Assembly (NCBI GenBank): GCA_040219235.1
Contig: JAVJSV010000011.1
Coordinates: 1 to 64,000, forward strand
Length of the DNA stretch: 64,000 bases
From: Rhodospirillaceae bacterium
GTDB lineage: Bacteria; Pseudomonadota; Alphaproteobacteria; Rhodospirillales; Rhodospirillaceae
Direction of reading: 5' to 3'
The first letter of the stretch is position 1. Every line of letters starts with the position of its first letter. The notes under the pieces were generated by a model. That model was not told where the DNA came from. It saw nothing but the letters and a program-made list of their open reading frames with translations, and searched no databases. The translations under genes and the position numbers were made by a program. Positions 44,304-53,271 of this stretch are shown here, in pieces.

Positions 44304-45134
44304 TCAGTCAGACCGCGCCCAAGCGCCTGTGGCCATGGCGTCAGCTGCAAAGGTCTTGAAATCTCTAGGAGGGCGTCCGAGCGCACGTTCAACACCATCC
44401 TTTGTCTCAGCATTGCGGCCATCCAGGGTTTCTTTGGCGATTGCCGTGAAGACGTCTGCGACGAACTCTCCTCCAACACTAACCAATCCTGCGTGAAATT
44501 CTTCAAAGGTGATGGGAACGTGTTTGATGTCGCGCCCTGTGATTTCGGACAGCTCTTGCGCCATGTCCGTAAACGTCATCAATCGGGGGCCGGTTACTTC
44601 GTAAAGTTCTCCAGCATGACCGTCCTCAGTCAGGGCTTTCACGGCAACCTCTGCGATGTCATCCACGTCGATAATGGGCTCGAGGACATCGCCCCCGGGC
44701 ATGGCAATCATACAGTCCATCACTGGGTCACGCAGGTAACCTTCGCTGAAGTTTTGGGCGAACCAGGCGGCTCTGACGATTGTCCAGTCCATTCCCGCGT
44801 TGCGGACGACCTCTTCCCCAAGACGCGCATGATGTTCACCACGGCCTGACAAGAGGACGACACTTTGAACACCAGCTGTTTTAGCCTCTTTGCAAAGGGC
44901 TTCGACTTTTTCAACAGCGCCTGGGAACGCCAAGTCTGGAAAGTATGAAATGTATGCTGCAGAAACGCCAGCCAGTGCGGGTCCCCATGTGGCGGAATCT
45001 TCCCAGTCAAAGGGTATAGCGCTGGAACGTGAAGCCGGACGAACTAACAAACCAAGCTGCTCGAGTTGTTTAACAATGCGGGATCCGGTTTTTCCGGTCG
45101 CGCCAATGACAAGAATGGGTGAGGTTTGCATCAT
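44304..45134 (-). CDS. NmrA-family NAD(P)-binding protein
   Basis: A 276-residue atypical SDR: SPILVIGATGKTGSRIVKQL, FDWEDSATWGPALAGVSAAY, VVLLSGRGEHHARLGEEVVR, and GELYEVTGPRLMTFTDMAQE. NmrA proteins bind NAD(P) and act as redox-sensing regulators or quinone reductases (QorB-like). Start 45134 or 45131, both after GGAG. It follows the AraC gene on the same strand. Confidence 0.87.
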   Translation of the reverse strand: MMQTSPILVIGATGKTGSRIVKQLEQLGLLVRPASRSSAIPFDWEDSATWGPALAGVSAAYISYFPDLAFPGAVEKVEALCKEAKTAGVQSVVLLSGRGEHHARLGEEVVRNAGMDWTIVRAAWFAQNFSEGYLRDPVMDCMIAMPGGDVLEPIIDVDDIAEVAVKALTEDGHAGELYEVTGPRLMTFTDMAQELSEITGRDIKHVPITFEEFHAGLVSVGGEFVADVFTAIAKETLDGRNAETKDGVERALGRPPRDFKTFAADAMATGAWARSD

Positions 45135-45239
45135 GTATCTCCGTTGTTTGAAGTGATGCATACAGTCTGACGCGATAGGGCGATGAGATATTGACGGGGC
45201 CCGCCAACCTTTTAACACTTGCCGCCACCGGACCCGGTC

Positions 45240-46247
45240 CTAGACCGGCTTATGCTTTTCTCTAAATTTTGCCGGGGTATGGCTACTCCATCGCTTGAAG
45301 GCTCTAGAAAAGGCGCTTTGTTCAGAAAAACCGGTCAAGAACGCGATTTCAGCCAATGAATAATCGCTTTGCACAAGCAAGCCTCTTGCAAGGTCAGAGC
45401 GTGCGTTCTCGACGATAGTTTGGAATGTGAGTCCTCCTGACTTGAGCCGGCGCTGGAGGGTACGCTCACTGATGCCCAATTGGCGTGCCGTTGCACTGGC
45501 TTTCGGTACGCCTGAGCTTAAGGCCCGTGCAATGACGTTTCTCACGTCATCCGGAAAAGTGTCTTCCGCTGCATATTTTTCAATTTCTTGATCGAGATGT
45601 GTAATGAGAAACTGCGTAATGCCTGCATCACCCAACAGGTTTGGGCGGTTTAAATCGTCTTCAGAGACCAACAGGGCATCCAACTCAGAATTCCAGATCA
45701 CCGGGCATCCGAAATACGCCTCATGCGCCGCCTTGTTTTCCGGACCAGCGTGCTTGCAATGCACTTCAAGCGGAGAAAACTGAACGGGTGAGACTTGGCG
45801 GACGATTGAAGTCGCACTTGCCAGAGTGCATTCATTCGAGACCCGTAGTCCAAGTCGTCGTTCCCCAACTCTGTGGAGTATGAAATAGGCGTTTTGTCCT
45901 TCCGGTCTCAGTTCATATTCGGCAACACTGGTCCACAAACGGGCATAACTCACGACCCGTTCAAATGATTGCCGCAACGTGAGAGCAGCTTTCCAGGCCA
46001 GTCCCAGCGCTCCATAGTTGTCGCACAACATGAGCGGGCCGACCCGCACCGGCAGTTCATGCCCATGCTCCATCTGCTCAAGTATGCGTTCCAGGAGATC
46101 GTAGTAGACTTCATCAGAAATCATATGAGCCACATCTGTCTGGCTCGAAGGCTCAAGCCCGACGGAGGACAATAGTGCATCACGGTCAACAGAGTCCCCA
46201 GCCGCTGTGATGACTTTGCGTGCGAACAGTGATGAGATAGAGCCCAT
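45240..46247 (-). CDS. AraC-family transcriptional regulator
   Basis: A 335-residue protein with an N-terminal Arabinose_bd-type ligand domain (MISDEVYYDLLERILEQMEH, LGLAWKAALTLRQSFERVVS) and a C-terminal double helix-turn-helix: ASATARQLGISERTLQRRLK and YSLAEIAFLTGFSEQSAFSR, then FKRWSSHTPAKFREKH. Located upstream of the NmrA and DUF1772 genes on the same strand, it probably controls them. Confidence 0.93.
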   Translation of the reverse strand: MGSISSLFARKVITAAGDSVDRDALLSSVGLEPSSQTDVAHMISDEVYYDLLERILEQMEHGHELPVRVGPLMLCDNYGALGLAWKAALTLRQSFERVVSYARLWTSVAEYELRPEGQNAYFILHRVGERRLGLRVSNECTLASATSIVRQVSPVQFSPLEVHCKHAGPENKAAHEAYFGCPVIWNSELDALLVSEDDLNRPNLLGDAGITQFLITHLDQEIEKYAAEDTFPDDVRNVIARALSSGVPKASATARQLGISERTLQRRLKSGGLTFQTIVENARSDLARGLLVQSDYSLAEIAFLTGFSEQSAFSRAFKRWSSHTPAKFREKHKPV

Positions 46248-46297
46248 ACGTTCAATTTACAACATACAAACTTTGATATCGAGTACATGCCTTATCC

Positions 46298-46525
46298 GTG
46301 AGACTCGGAACGGTTAGGTGTGCAAAGCCAGATACAGACTCACCAAAGCTGCCAATGAAAAACGCAACGCGTTACTTCAGCTTTGAAGCCAGCATTGACA
46401 CCATGACAGTGTCCTCAGGAAGTTTTTCTCTCGCTGAGATGGAAAGAAGCGTACACGCACCAGGTGCATTGGTGCTGCTGGGTTTTGGGCTTCTCGGTTT
46501 AAGAATTAAACGCCGGACCCCATAA
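46298..46525 (+). CDS. Small protein with PEP-CTERM-like C-terminus
   Basis: A 75-residue reading (GTG 46298; or 56 residues from ATG 46355). The last ~25 residues, APGALVLLGFGLLGLRIKRR, have the layout of a PEP-CTERM sorting tail: Pro-Gly, a short Leu/Gly-rich helix, then basic residues. The first Pro-Glu-Pro is replaced (HAPGAL). No signal peptide is evident at the N-terminus, so this may be the tail of a decayed surface protein. Real translation is uncertain. Confidence 0.4.
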   Translation: MRLGTVRCAKPDTDSPKLPMKNATRYFSFEASIDTMTVSSGSFSLAEMERSVHAPGALVLLGFGLLGLRIKRRTP

Positions 46526-46550
46526 GGAAAACTATTGCAGTAGTTGAATT

Positions 46551-46585
46551 GAACCCTGCCCTGAGATACCGGAGTGGGGTTTTTC
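46551..46585 (+). terminator. Weak terminator after the PEP-CTERM-like gene
   Basis: AACCC near 46551-46555 can pair with GGGGTT at 46576-46581, and TTTTT follows. Stem is short, so confidence is low. Confidence 0.3.
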
Positions 46586-46606
46586 TTTGTCTAATGCTCA
46601 GTTGGC

Positions 46607-46665
46607 ATGTCCGCTTTTGGCTAAAAGCAGACATACCGGCACGGTTAAATAATGTCCGCTGTTGG
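46607..46665. repeat. Island hairpin repeat, copy C
   Basis: ATGTCCGCTTTT (46607-46618) pairs with AAAAGCAGACAT (46623-46634) with one mismatch and a 4-base loop; AATGTCCGCTGTTGG follows at 46651. Related to copies A and B. Confidence 0.7.
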
Positions 46666-46793
46666 ACGGTTAGCGGATTTTGAAAAACCTAGTTAACCAA
46701 CGAATCAGACAAGCTCATTTATCAGATACGAGGATTGTGGCGAGTTGCATTTGTGAATTCAGTGCAGATTAATCAAAAATATTTTTCATCACA

Positions 46794-46819
46794 TCCAACT
46801 GCTTCCGCAGTGCTTCCGC
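46794..46819. repeat. Putative integrase arm-type site, right
   Basis: Matches 38077-38102 with a single G-to-T change (at the base after GCTTCCGCAG). It lies 63 bp inside the tRNA-proximal attachment repeat. Confidence 0.55.
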
Positions 46820-46884
46820 AAGCGAAAAGTTGTGCGGTGCAGAAATTCAACGCATCGATAAGTAATTGATTTTATTGGGGAATT

Positions 46885-46960
46885 TGGTGGAGCCGAGCGG
46901 GATCGAACCGCTGACCTCGACGTTGCGAACGTCGCGCTCTCCCAACTGAGCTACGGCCCC
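46885..46960 (-). tRNA. tRNA-Ala (anticodon CGC)
   Basis: A 76-nt cloverleaf on the minus strand with encoded CCA. Acceptor GGGGCCG/CGGCTCC contains a G3-U70 pair, the alanine identity element. D stem GCTC/GAGC, anticodon stem CGACG/CGTCG with loop TTCGCAA (anticodon CGC, reads GCG), and T stem AGCGG/CCGCT are perfect. Its 3' part is the attachment site of the island, and it remains intact. Confidence 0.97.
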
Positions 46961-47172
46961 CCAGGGAACGGCGCGGATACTGTGCGGAGCCGCCCGTGAA
47001 GTCAAGTGAAGTCAAGCGTCACGGCGCAGCAGGCGGTACTGTGTTTTTCAGACTGCGAGGTTTGATCCATAACGCATGTCCTTTGCCGCAGGATACACTT
47101 GTATGACCGGGTTCTGCTCACTAGGTTAGCGCTTCACATCACGCCTGGATACGGCAACCTGGAGGCTCATAG
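46961..47172. other. Intergenic region between tRNA-Ala and yggT
   Basis: About 210 bp without a gene. It must contain the tRNA promoter (reading leftward) and the yggT leader. The only structure noted is a 10-bp tandem duplication, GTGAAGTCAA at 46996-47005 and 47006-47015. Confidence 0.6.
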
Positions 47173-47475
47173 GTGGCACTACTTGTTCCCATCGTTCAAC
47201 TCGTTCAAATCATTATTGGCCTTTACTGGTACGTGGTTGTCGCCGCCGTCATTATGAGTTGGCTGGTCAACTTTGGCGTCATCAACACTCACAATCAGAT
47301 TGTGAATATGATTTGGTCGGCGCTGACCCAGCTGACAGAACCAGTGTTTCGCAAGGTCAGGCAGTACGTGCCCATCATGGGCGGCTTGGACCTCTCCCCC
47401 ATCATTGTTTTGCTGGGCATTTGGTTGGCGCAGAGTTACATCGGCATGTTGATTCGCTGGATGATGACGCAATAG
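47173..47475 (+). CDS. YggT-family membrane protein
   Basis: A 100-residue protein with two hydrophobic segments and the central amphipathic [20 protein letters not shown], then [20 protein letters not shown], the YGGT family signature. The family is linked with cell envelope or osmotic functions but is poorly defined. GTG start 47173 with GGAGG seven bases upstream. FolD follows after 40 bp. Confidence 0.9.
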   Translation: MALLVPIVQLVQIIIGLYWYVVVAAVIMSWLVNFGVINTHNQIVNMIWSALTQLTEPVFRKVRQYVPIMGGLDLSPIIVLLGIWLAQSYIGMLIRWMMTQ

Positions 47476-47515
47476 CCGTCTCACTGGTGCGCACCGCCAA
47501 TCACTGGAGTTTTTT

Positions 47516-48415
47516 ATGAGCACAGCACGCCTCATTGACGGCAAATCCACCGCAGCAGGTCTGCGCGACTGGATTGGCAATCAGGTTGTTGAGCTCAAAA
47601 CTCAGCACAATCTCACACCGGGTCTGGCGGTTGTTTTGGTTGGGCAAGATCCCGCCAGTCAGGTGTATGTGCGCAGCAAACGCAAAACGGCGGTCAAGCT
47701 GGGCATGGAGTCTTATGAGCACACTCTGCCGGCAGATGTTGATCAGGCGACGCTATTATCGCTGGTCCAGAAGCTCAACGCAGATCCCAAGGTCAACGGC
47801 ATTTTGGTCCAACTTCCTTTACCCGGGCATCTTGATGACAAGCCCATCATTCAGGCCATCGATCCGCTCAAAGATGTCGATGGCCTGCACCCGGAAAATG
47901 CCGGCCGCCTCATGGCTGGTGAGGTGGGTATGGTGTCGTGTACGCCGCTCGGTTGTCAGCTGTTGCTGCACCAGCAGATCGGCGATCTGAGTGGCAAGGA
48001 TGCCATCGTCATTGGCCGGTCTCTGTTGTTTGGCAAACCCATGGGCCAGCTTCTGTTGACCGATAACTGCACCGTCACCATGGCCCATTCGCGCACCAAA
48101 GATTTAGCGGCCCATTGCCGGCGTGCCGATATTCTTATTGCGGCGGTCGGTCGTCCGGAAATGGTCAAGGCAGATTGGGTCAAGCCCGGCGCCGTAGTCA
48201 TTGATGTCGGCATCAATCGGCTGCCGGGTGACGGCGACAAAGATCGTCTTGTGGGCGATGTTGATTTCAAAGCTGTGTCAGAGGTGGCCTCCGCCATTAC
48301 GCCAGTGCCCGGCGGCGTCGGCCCTATGACCATCGTATGCCTGATGTTTAATGCCTTGCGCGCCACGCGTTTGCAAAATGGCCTGGATGATCTGCAGTTG
48401 CCGGCCAACATTTGA
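47516..48415 (+). CDS. folD: Bifunctional methylenetetrahydrofolate dehydrogenase / cyclohydrolase
   Basis: A 299-residue folate one-carbon enzyme. Conserved segments: [19 protein letters not shown] with the catalytic Lys, [53 protein letters not shown] and [19 protein letters not shown]. The common ARSxxVGxP loop is slightly changed (SLLFGKP). It interconverts 5,10-methylene-, methenyl- and formyl-tetrahydrofolate. Confidence 0.95.
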   Translation: MSTARLIDGKSTAAGLRDWIGNQVVELKTQHNLTPGLAVVLVGQDPASQVYVRSKRKTAVKLGMESYEHTLPADVDQATLLSLVQKLNADPKVNGILVQLPLPGHLDDKPIIQAIDPLKDVDGLHPENAGRLMAGEVGMVSCTPLGCQLLLHQQIGDLSGKDAIVIGRSLLFGKPMGQLLLTDNCTVTMAHSRTKDLAAHCRRADILIAAVGRPEMVKADWVKPGAVVIDVGINRLPGDGDKDRLVGDVDFKAVSEVASAITPVPGGVGPMTIVCLMFNALRATRLQNGLDDLQLPANI

Positions 48416-48422
48416 GACGAGA

Positions 48423-49190
48423 TTAATTAAACATAGAAAAATCTGGCGCGCGCTTTTCAAAAAAGGCGGCAATGGCCTCTTTCACTTCGTCACTGTCCAG
48501 TTGCTGTCCGAACACAGCCGCTTCCGCATCAATGCGGTTGTGAATGGCAGCGTCACTGCTGTTCATCAAGGCTTTGGTTTTACGCAACGCCGCCGGCGGT
48601 TTTGTGGCCAATTTTGCCGCCGCGGCCTGCGCTGTTTTCAGCAAATCATCTGCGGCGCAGATGGCGTTCAGCAATCCAATGTCCTGTGCGGTTTTTGCAT
48701 CAAAGGGCTCACCAAACATCAACAACTCCGACGCGCGGGCGCGGCCAGCCAGAGCAGGTAGCACCAGGCTCGATCCCAGTTCCGGCACCAAACCCAGGTT
48801 GACAAACGGCATCTGAAAGCGGGCGGTCTCGGCGGCATACACCAAGTCACAGTGTAGCAGCAGCGTCGTGCCAATGCCAATGGCCAGGCCATTCACCGCG
48901 GCCACAATGGGGGTCTTCGCGCCCGCGATCGCATGCATAAACTTGAACACGGGACTGGCTGAATCCGTCGGTGGATTCTCAAGAAAATCCTTGAGGTCAT
49001 TCCCCGCTGTAAAGCTGTCTGCGGTGCCAGTGATCAAAATCACCCGCGCTGTGGAGTCTGCATCTGCACCCATAATAGCGTCAGCAAGTGCCGCATACAT
49101 CGCCACCGTCAGGGCATTCTTTTTTTCCGGCCGTGAGATGGTCAGAGTCAGCACGCCATCGCGCTGTTCAGTTTTGATGTGTTCACTCAT
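48423..49190 (-). CDS. Enoyl-CoA hydratase/isomerase family protein
   Basis: A 255-residue crotonase-fold protein. The oxyanion segment SFTAGNDLKDF and AAVNGLAIGIGTTLLLHCDL, then PFVNLGLVPELGSSLVLP, are typical. The first catalytic Glu of hydratases (after GGG-x) is replaced by Thr in GIGTTLL, while the Glu in VPELGSS of delta3-delta2 isomerase-like members is kept. It is therefore more likely an isomerase than a hydratase. It converges on folD, 7 bp apart. Confidence 0.87.
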   Translation of the reverse strand: MSEHIKTEQRDGVLTLTISRPEKKNALTVAMYAALADAIMGADADSTARVILITGTADSFTAGNDLKDFLENPPTDSASPVFKFMHAIAGAKTPIVAAVNGLAIGIGTTLLLHCDLVYAAETARFQMPFVNLGLVPELGSSLVLPALAGRARASELLMFGEPFDAKTAQDIGLLNAICAADDLLKTAQAAAAKLATKPPAALRKTKALMNSSDAAIHNRIDAEAAVFGQQLDSDEVKEAIAAFFEKRAPDFSMFN

Positions 49191-49235
49191 CTCATGCGGC
49201 CTTTCTTTTATAATGTCACCCGCTAACGTAGCTAT

Positions 49236-49304
49236 TTGTTTCGCGCTAATGCGCTCACTTGTTTCGTGCTAACGCACTTACTTGTTTCGTGCTAACGCAC
49301 CGAG
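49236..49304. repeat. Three tandem 23-bp units at the argG 3' end
   Basis: Units at 49236-49258, 49259-49281 and 49282-49304 share TTGTTTCGTGCTAACGCAC with few changes. The third unit encodes the last residues of ArgG; the other two are downstream copies. Each holds a GTGC-TAAC-GCAC hairpin. Confidence 0.92.
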
Positions 49305-50483
49305 ACGCAAACGCAACGCATTCAGTTTGATGAAGCCCTCGGCATCGTGCTGATCGTACACGTCGTCTTCTTCAAAGGTCACGTGCTCCATGCTGTATAG
49401 ACTGTTGGGTGATTTCCGTCCCGCCACAATCACATTGCCTTTGTAAAGTTTCAAACGCACCGTGCCGGTGACGTACTGTTGTGTTGCATCAATCGCCGCC
49501 TGCAATGCCACCCGCTCCGGCGCAAACCAATAGCCCGTATAGATAAGCTTGGCATAACGCGGCATCAGGTCGTCTTTCAGGTGAGCCTCTTCCCGATCCA
49601 ACGTAATGCTCTCCATGGCCCGGTGCGCTGTCAGCCAGATGGTGCCGCCCGGTGTTTCATAAATACCGCGCGATTTCATGCCAACGTAGCGGTTTTCCAC
49701 CAGATCCAACCGGCCGATGCCATGCTTACCACCCAGTTCATTCAACTTTGCAAGTAGCGTGGCCGGAGAGAGTTTTTCGCCGTTCACGGCAACCGGATCG
49801 CCATGCGCGAACTCGACCTCAATATATTCTGGGGTGTCGGGTGCCGCTTCCGGCGAAACGGTCATGCGGAACATGTCTTCGTCAGGCTCGGTCCAGGGGT
49901 CTTCCAGCGCTTTGCCTTCATAGGAGATATGCAGCAAATTGGCGTCCATCGAATAAGGCGCTTCACCGCGTTTATCCTTTGGAATGGGAATCTGATGCTT
50001 CTCAGCGTATTCGATCAGCTTGGCCCGGCTGTTCAAATCCCATTCGCGCCAGGGTGAAATCACTTTAATGCCTGGCTCCAGGGCATAGGCGGCCAACTCA
50101 AAGCGCACCTGATCATTGCCTTTGCCTGTCGCGCCGTGAGAGATCGCCACGGCCCCGGTGTCACGGGCGATTTCCACCAGACGCTTGCCAATCAACGGCC
50201 GGGCGATGGATGTTCCCAGCAGATACACGCCTTCGTAAACCGCATTAGCCCGGAACATTGGGCACACATAGTCGCGGACAAACTCTTCTTTCAGGTCTTC
50301 AATAAAGATGTGCTGAATGCCCATCAGCTCGGCGGTCTTACGGGCCGGCTCAAGTTCTTCCCCTTGCCCGTAATCAGCGGTGAAGGTCACGACCTCACAA
50401 TTCTTTTCTTCCTGCAACCAGCGCAGAATGATTGAGGTGTCTAGTCCGCCCGAATAGGCGAGAACAACTTTATCGCGGCTCAT
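49278..50483 (-). CDS. argG: Argininosuccinate synthase
   Basis: A 401-residue enzyme joining citrulline and aspartate in arginine synthesis. ATP-loop [20 protein letters not shown], then [38 protein letters not shown], and [20 protein letters not shown] are diagnostic. Start ATG 50483 precedes the ATP loop at the usual distance. Its 3' end lies in a triplicated 23-bp repeat. Confidence 0.97.
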   Translation of the reverse strand: MSRDKVVLAYSGGLDTSIILRWLQEEKNCEVVTFTADYGQGEELEPARKTAELMGIQHIFIEDLKEEFVRDYVCPMFRANAVYEGVYLLGTSIARPLIGKRLVEIARDTGAVAISHGATGKGNDQVRFELAAYALEPGIKVISPWREWDLNSRAKLIEYAEKHQIPIPKDKRGEAPYSMDANLLHISYEGKALEDPWTEPDEDMFRMTVSPEAAPDTPEYIEVEFAHGDPVAVNGEKLSPATLLAKLNELGGKHGIGRLDLVENRYVGMKSRGIYETPGGTIWLTAHRAMESITLDREEAHLKDDLMPRYAKLIYTGYWFAPERVALQAAIDATQQYVTGTVRLKLYKGNVIVAGRKSPNSLYSMEHVTFEEDDVYDQHDAEGFIKLNALRLRLGALARNK

Positions 50484-50596
50484 GGTCTTGTGGTCCCACA
50501 TCAGAGAATTATCAGGACGGCAGGGGATATAGGGCCTGCCGATATGGCGGCGGAGTATAGGGTTCAAGCAGAGCAGGGCAAGTGGTCAATGGCGGG

Positions 50597-51808
50597 TTAG
50601 GGCTCACCAGCCACGCCGCCGTTGCCACTTTCACTACCATTGGCACTAACACTGGACGACAATATAAGCGAGCTGACGATGGAGTCCCCAAAAGCCGGGG
50701 CAAATCCTTGTGCAAAGTCCGTTGGCGTTGGCCAGGCGTAAAAAGAACTGTCGAACCAAGAGGGTTCATAACCGTCAGCAGTGCGCGGCGTGCCAAGGCG
50801 GTTTAAGGCCATCTCAAATTGTGTGCCCCATTCAGTCTCAACGTTCAGGGCGATGGCATAGGGCAGGTATTTTTCAAAAAGCTCCGGGGTCACATCCGGC
50901 GCGTTGTGAAAATTTAAGCGGTCTTTTTCAGCCGCCGACAGGTAAAGGCGAAAGCTCTCAATATGGTCGATCACTTTGCGGCCCAGGCGGCTGGGCGCTT
51001 TCAGCACATGGTAAAACAAGACATTGATGCCGACGATCAAGAGGATGACGCCGATGTGTGCGGGGGCAATACCGTCCAGGAACTCAAGCAATACGCCCTG
51101 AACATCGCCCATTACGACTCCAGCCCCGATGATAAACACTGCTGTGCTCAGAGAAAAAATAATCACACCGCCTTCCCCCGTGCGCCACCCGGTCCAAATG
51201 CCCAACAGCAAGGGATACAGCCCAAACGAGATCAACGATACGGCCAGCGCGAACACGCCCATACCTGCACCAGCATCACTGACGGCCACCATTCCAGCTA
51301 AGGCCAGGGCTGATAAGGCCGTACCGATGCTGAGTAGAGACTTGTTTTTGACAAAGTAAACGTTCTCAAAATCTTCTTTCAGGCTGCGGCGTAACGTCTT
51401 CCGGGTCTGGTCCACGATGGCGTGATTTTCAGATCGGAAGACAAACGAGTTCCAGGTGTTGTTACCGAACAGCGCTGATGCGGCGACCGTTTCCCCCGGT
51501 GATAACTGCGTCTGCTTTATACTTTGCCCGGTCCGAGTGAATTTGTATTTGTTCTCTTCAAATTCTGAAATCTTCACAAACCCCTTGGCGGCAAGATTGA
51601 GCAGGGCGGTGGCCAACCCTTTAGCATCCCATTCCATCGCCATGATGTAGCGGCAGGCCGCAGGCCCCACGCCTTCCGGCGGCGCGCAGTGGACGAGAAG
51701 ACTGCGGTTGCGAGACGTCCAGTGGCAGGAGAACCAGACACCTCCATAATAGGTCAGAACCAACCCAAGTCCGGCCAAGCCAACCCAGACAACGGTGTCA
51801 GCTGTCAC
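50597..51808 (-). CDS. DUF2207-type membrane protein lacking the N-terminal domain
   Basis: A 403-residue membrane protein. One N-terminal helix (VVWVGLAGLGLVLTYYGGVW), then APPEGVGPAACRYIMAMEWD, ATALLNLAAKGFVKI and three or four helices around 160-265, then a Gly/Ser-rich C-terminus. Full-length DUF2207 proteins begin with a signal peptide and a large exported domain; neither is present, and rlmN ends 11 bp upstream. Either a short variant or truncated. No function known. Confidence 0.7.
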   Translation of the reverse strand: MTADTVVWVGLAGLGLVLTYYGGVWFSCHWTSRNRSLLVHCAPPEGVGPAACRYIMAMEWDAKGLATALLNLAAKGFVKISEFEENKYKFTRTGQSIKQTQLSPGETVAASALFGNNTWNSFVFRSENHAIVDQTRKTLRRSLKEDFENVYFVKNKSLLSIGTALSALALAGMVAVSDAGAGMGVFALAVSLISFGLYPLLLGIWTGWRTGEGGVIIFSLSTAVFIIGAGVVMGDVQGVLLEFLDGIAPAHIGVILLIVGINVLFYHVLKAPSRLGRKVIDHIESFRLYLSAAEKDRLNFHNAPDVTPELFEKYLPYAIALNVETEWGTQFEMALNRLGTPRTADGYEPSWFDSSFYAWPTPTDFAQGFAPAFGDSIVSSLILSSSVSANGSESGNGGVAGEP

Positions 51809-51819
51809 TTTCGTTCACA

Positions 51820-53055
51820 CTAAGAGGAGTGTTGAGACGGTGGGTGAGGCGCTGCACGCGGCTGTGTCCCTTGCGCTTCTTTCTCAGCCCACATCTTTTC
51901 GGCCTGTTCCCGGCGTTCCCGCGCACTCAGTTTTTCCGAGTCCGTTTTAAGTTGCCCGCAGGCCGCAAGAATATCCCGACCCCGCGGCGTACGCACCGGG
52001 CAGGTCAGTCCTGCGTTGGTCAGAATGCTCTGGAACGTGTTGATCGTTTTGGCATTCGAGCACTCGTAGGGTGTGCCGGGCCAGGGGTTGAACGGAATCA
52101 GATTAAACTTACACGGCACGTCTTTGACCAGCTTCACCAGCGCGCGTGCATCAGCAGGTGCGTCGTTGATGCCTTTCAACATTACATATTCAAAGGTGAT
52201 GCGGCGGGCATTAGAAGCGCCAGGATAATCGCGGCAGGCGGCCATCAGATCTTTCAGCGGATACTTCTTGTTGATCGGCATGATCTCAGACCGGGTCTCG
52301 TCATTTGCGGCATGCAAAGAGATCGCCAGATTCACGCGCAGTTCCTCACCGCAGCGTTTAATGCCGGGGACCACGCCAGACGTTGACAGCGTAATCCGGC
52401 GGCGTCCCAGCGCCAAACCATCGCTGGCCATCACCGTTTGCATGGCGCTTTTCACGGCATCGAAATTGTACAATGGTTCACCCATGCCCATCAAAACGAT
52501 GTTTGACAGCAGCTTTGCTTCTTCAGTTGGGGTCGGCCATTCGTTTAAGGCGTCCCTGGCAATCATCACCTGACCGACAATTTCGGCGGGTGTCAGGTTG
52601 CGCACCAGGCGCTGGGTGCCGGTGTGACAAAACCGGCAGGTGAGCGTGCAGCCCACTTGCGACGAGATGCACAGGGTGCCGCGATCTTCTTCCGGAATGA
52701 ACACCGCTTCGGCCTTCTGGCCATCCACAAACGCGTGGAGCCATTTGCGCGTGCCATCTTCTGATAGTTGCTCCTGGGCGATTCTGGGCCGGTCCAGCGT
52801 GAATTTCTCAAGCAAAACCGTTCTGAAGGCTTTGGAAACATCGGTCATATCTTCGAAACGGCGGGCACCACGGTTATAAATCCAATGAAACAACTGGGTC
52901 CCGCGATAGGGCTTTTCCCCAAGGTTTTCAGCCAGGGCCGTGAGTTCAGCCTTATCTAAACCCACAAGAGAGCTGCGGGTGTCCTGAAATTGACCCCGGG
53001 ATTCTGCCCCAATTGGCGCATGCGAAGCTGTGTGGTGAAGCGTATCGTCAGGCAT
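51820..53055 (-). CDS. rlmN: Dual-specificity RNA methyltransferase RlmN
   Basis: A radical-SAM enzyme, 411 residues, methylating C2 of A2503 in 23S rRNA and A37 in some tRNAs. The Cys-x3-Cys-x2-Cys cluster motif is in [20 protein letters not shown]. Also [20 protein letters not shown] and the second-Cys region [20 protein letters not shown]-terminal [16 protein letters not shown] is the family RNA-binding part. The C-terminus carries an extra charged tail. Confidence 0.96.
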   Translation of the reverse strand: MPDDTLHHTASHAPIGAESRGQFQDTRSSLVGLDKAELTALAENLGEKPYRGTQLFHWIYNRGARRFEDMTDVSKAFRTVLLEKFTLDRPRIAQEQLSEDGTRKWLHAFVDGQKAEAVFIPEEDRGTLCISSQVGCTLTCRFCHTGTQRLVRNLTPAEIVGQVMIARDALNEWPTPTEEAKLLSNIVLMGMGEPLYNFDAVKSAMQTVMASDGLALGRRRITLSTSGVVPGIKRCGEELRVNLAISLHAANDETRSEIMPINKKYPLKDLMAACRDYPGASNARRITFEYVMLKGINDAPADARALVKLVKDVPCKFNLIPFNPWPGTPYECSNAKTINTFQSILTNAGLTCPVRTPRGRDILAACGQLKTDSEKLSARERREQAEKMWAEKEAQGTQPRAAPHPPSQHSS

Positions 53056-53271
53056 AGGCCCTCATTACGCTGAAATGGTTGAATCGCAAAGGGTTCTTGT
53101 CTCCTAACGGGCACAACGCTAGAAAGGTAATCTGGCCCCGTTTCCGGGGGACTTCAGGTAACATGCTCCATGATCTGGGGTGAGGAGACATCTGCGCGGT
53201 TTTGAACTGTGCGTGATCACCGAGACTGAAATTTGGAAACGCGGAGCTACGGCGAAAGGGAGAGGGATATA

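Larger units (their letters stand above)
46526..46884. other. Right island junction region
   Basis: No gene seen. The region contains a weak hairpin with T-run (about 46551-46585), hairpin repeat copy C (46607), an A/T-rich stretch, and the right copy of the 26-bp repeat (46794-46819) before the tRNA. Confidence 0.7.
37916..46929. mobile_element. Integrated genomic island at tRNA-Ala(CGC)
   Basis: A 47-bp perfect direct repeat bounds about 9 kb: 37916-37962 on the left and 46883-46929 inside the intact tRNA-Ala gene on the right. Between them lie a tyrosine integrase, an AlpA-like regulator, a toxin-antitoxin pair and mostly accessory genes. Integration at the tRNA 3' half, with the intact tRNA kept at one end and a 3' fragment at the other, is the classic result. 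The integrase is at the end far from the tRNA. No replication or conjugation gene was recognised. Confidence 0.9.

Noticed and set aside
44258-44506. Longer N-terminus for the DUF1772 protein
   Set aside because: The added residues are polar, overlap the NmrA gene 3' end antiparallel in character, and lack a ribosome site; the domain starts at the MMDLL position.
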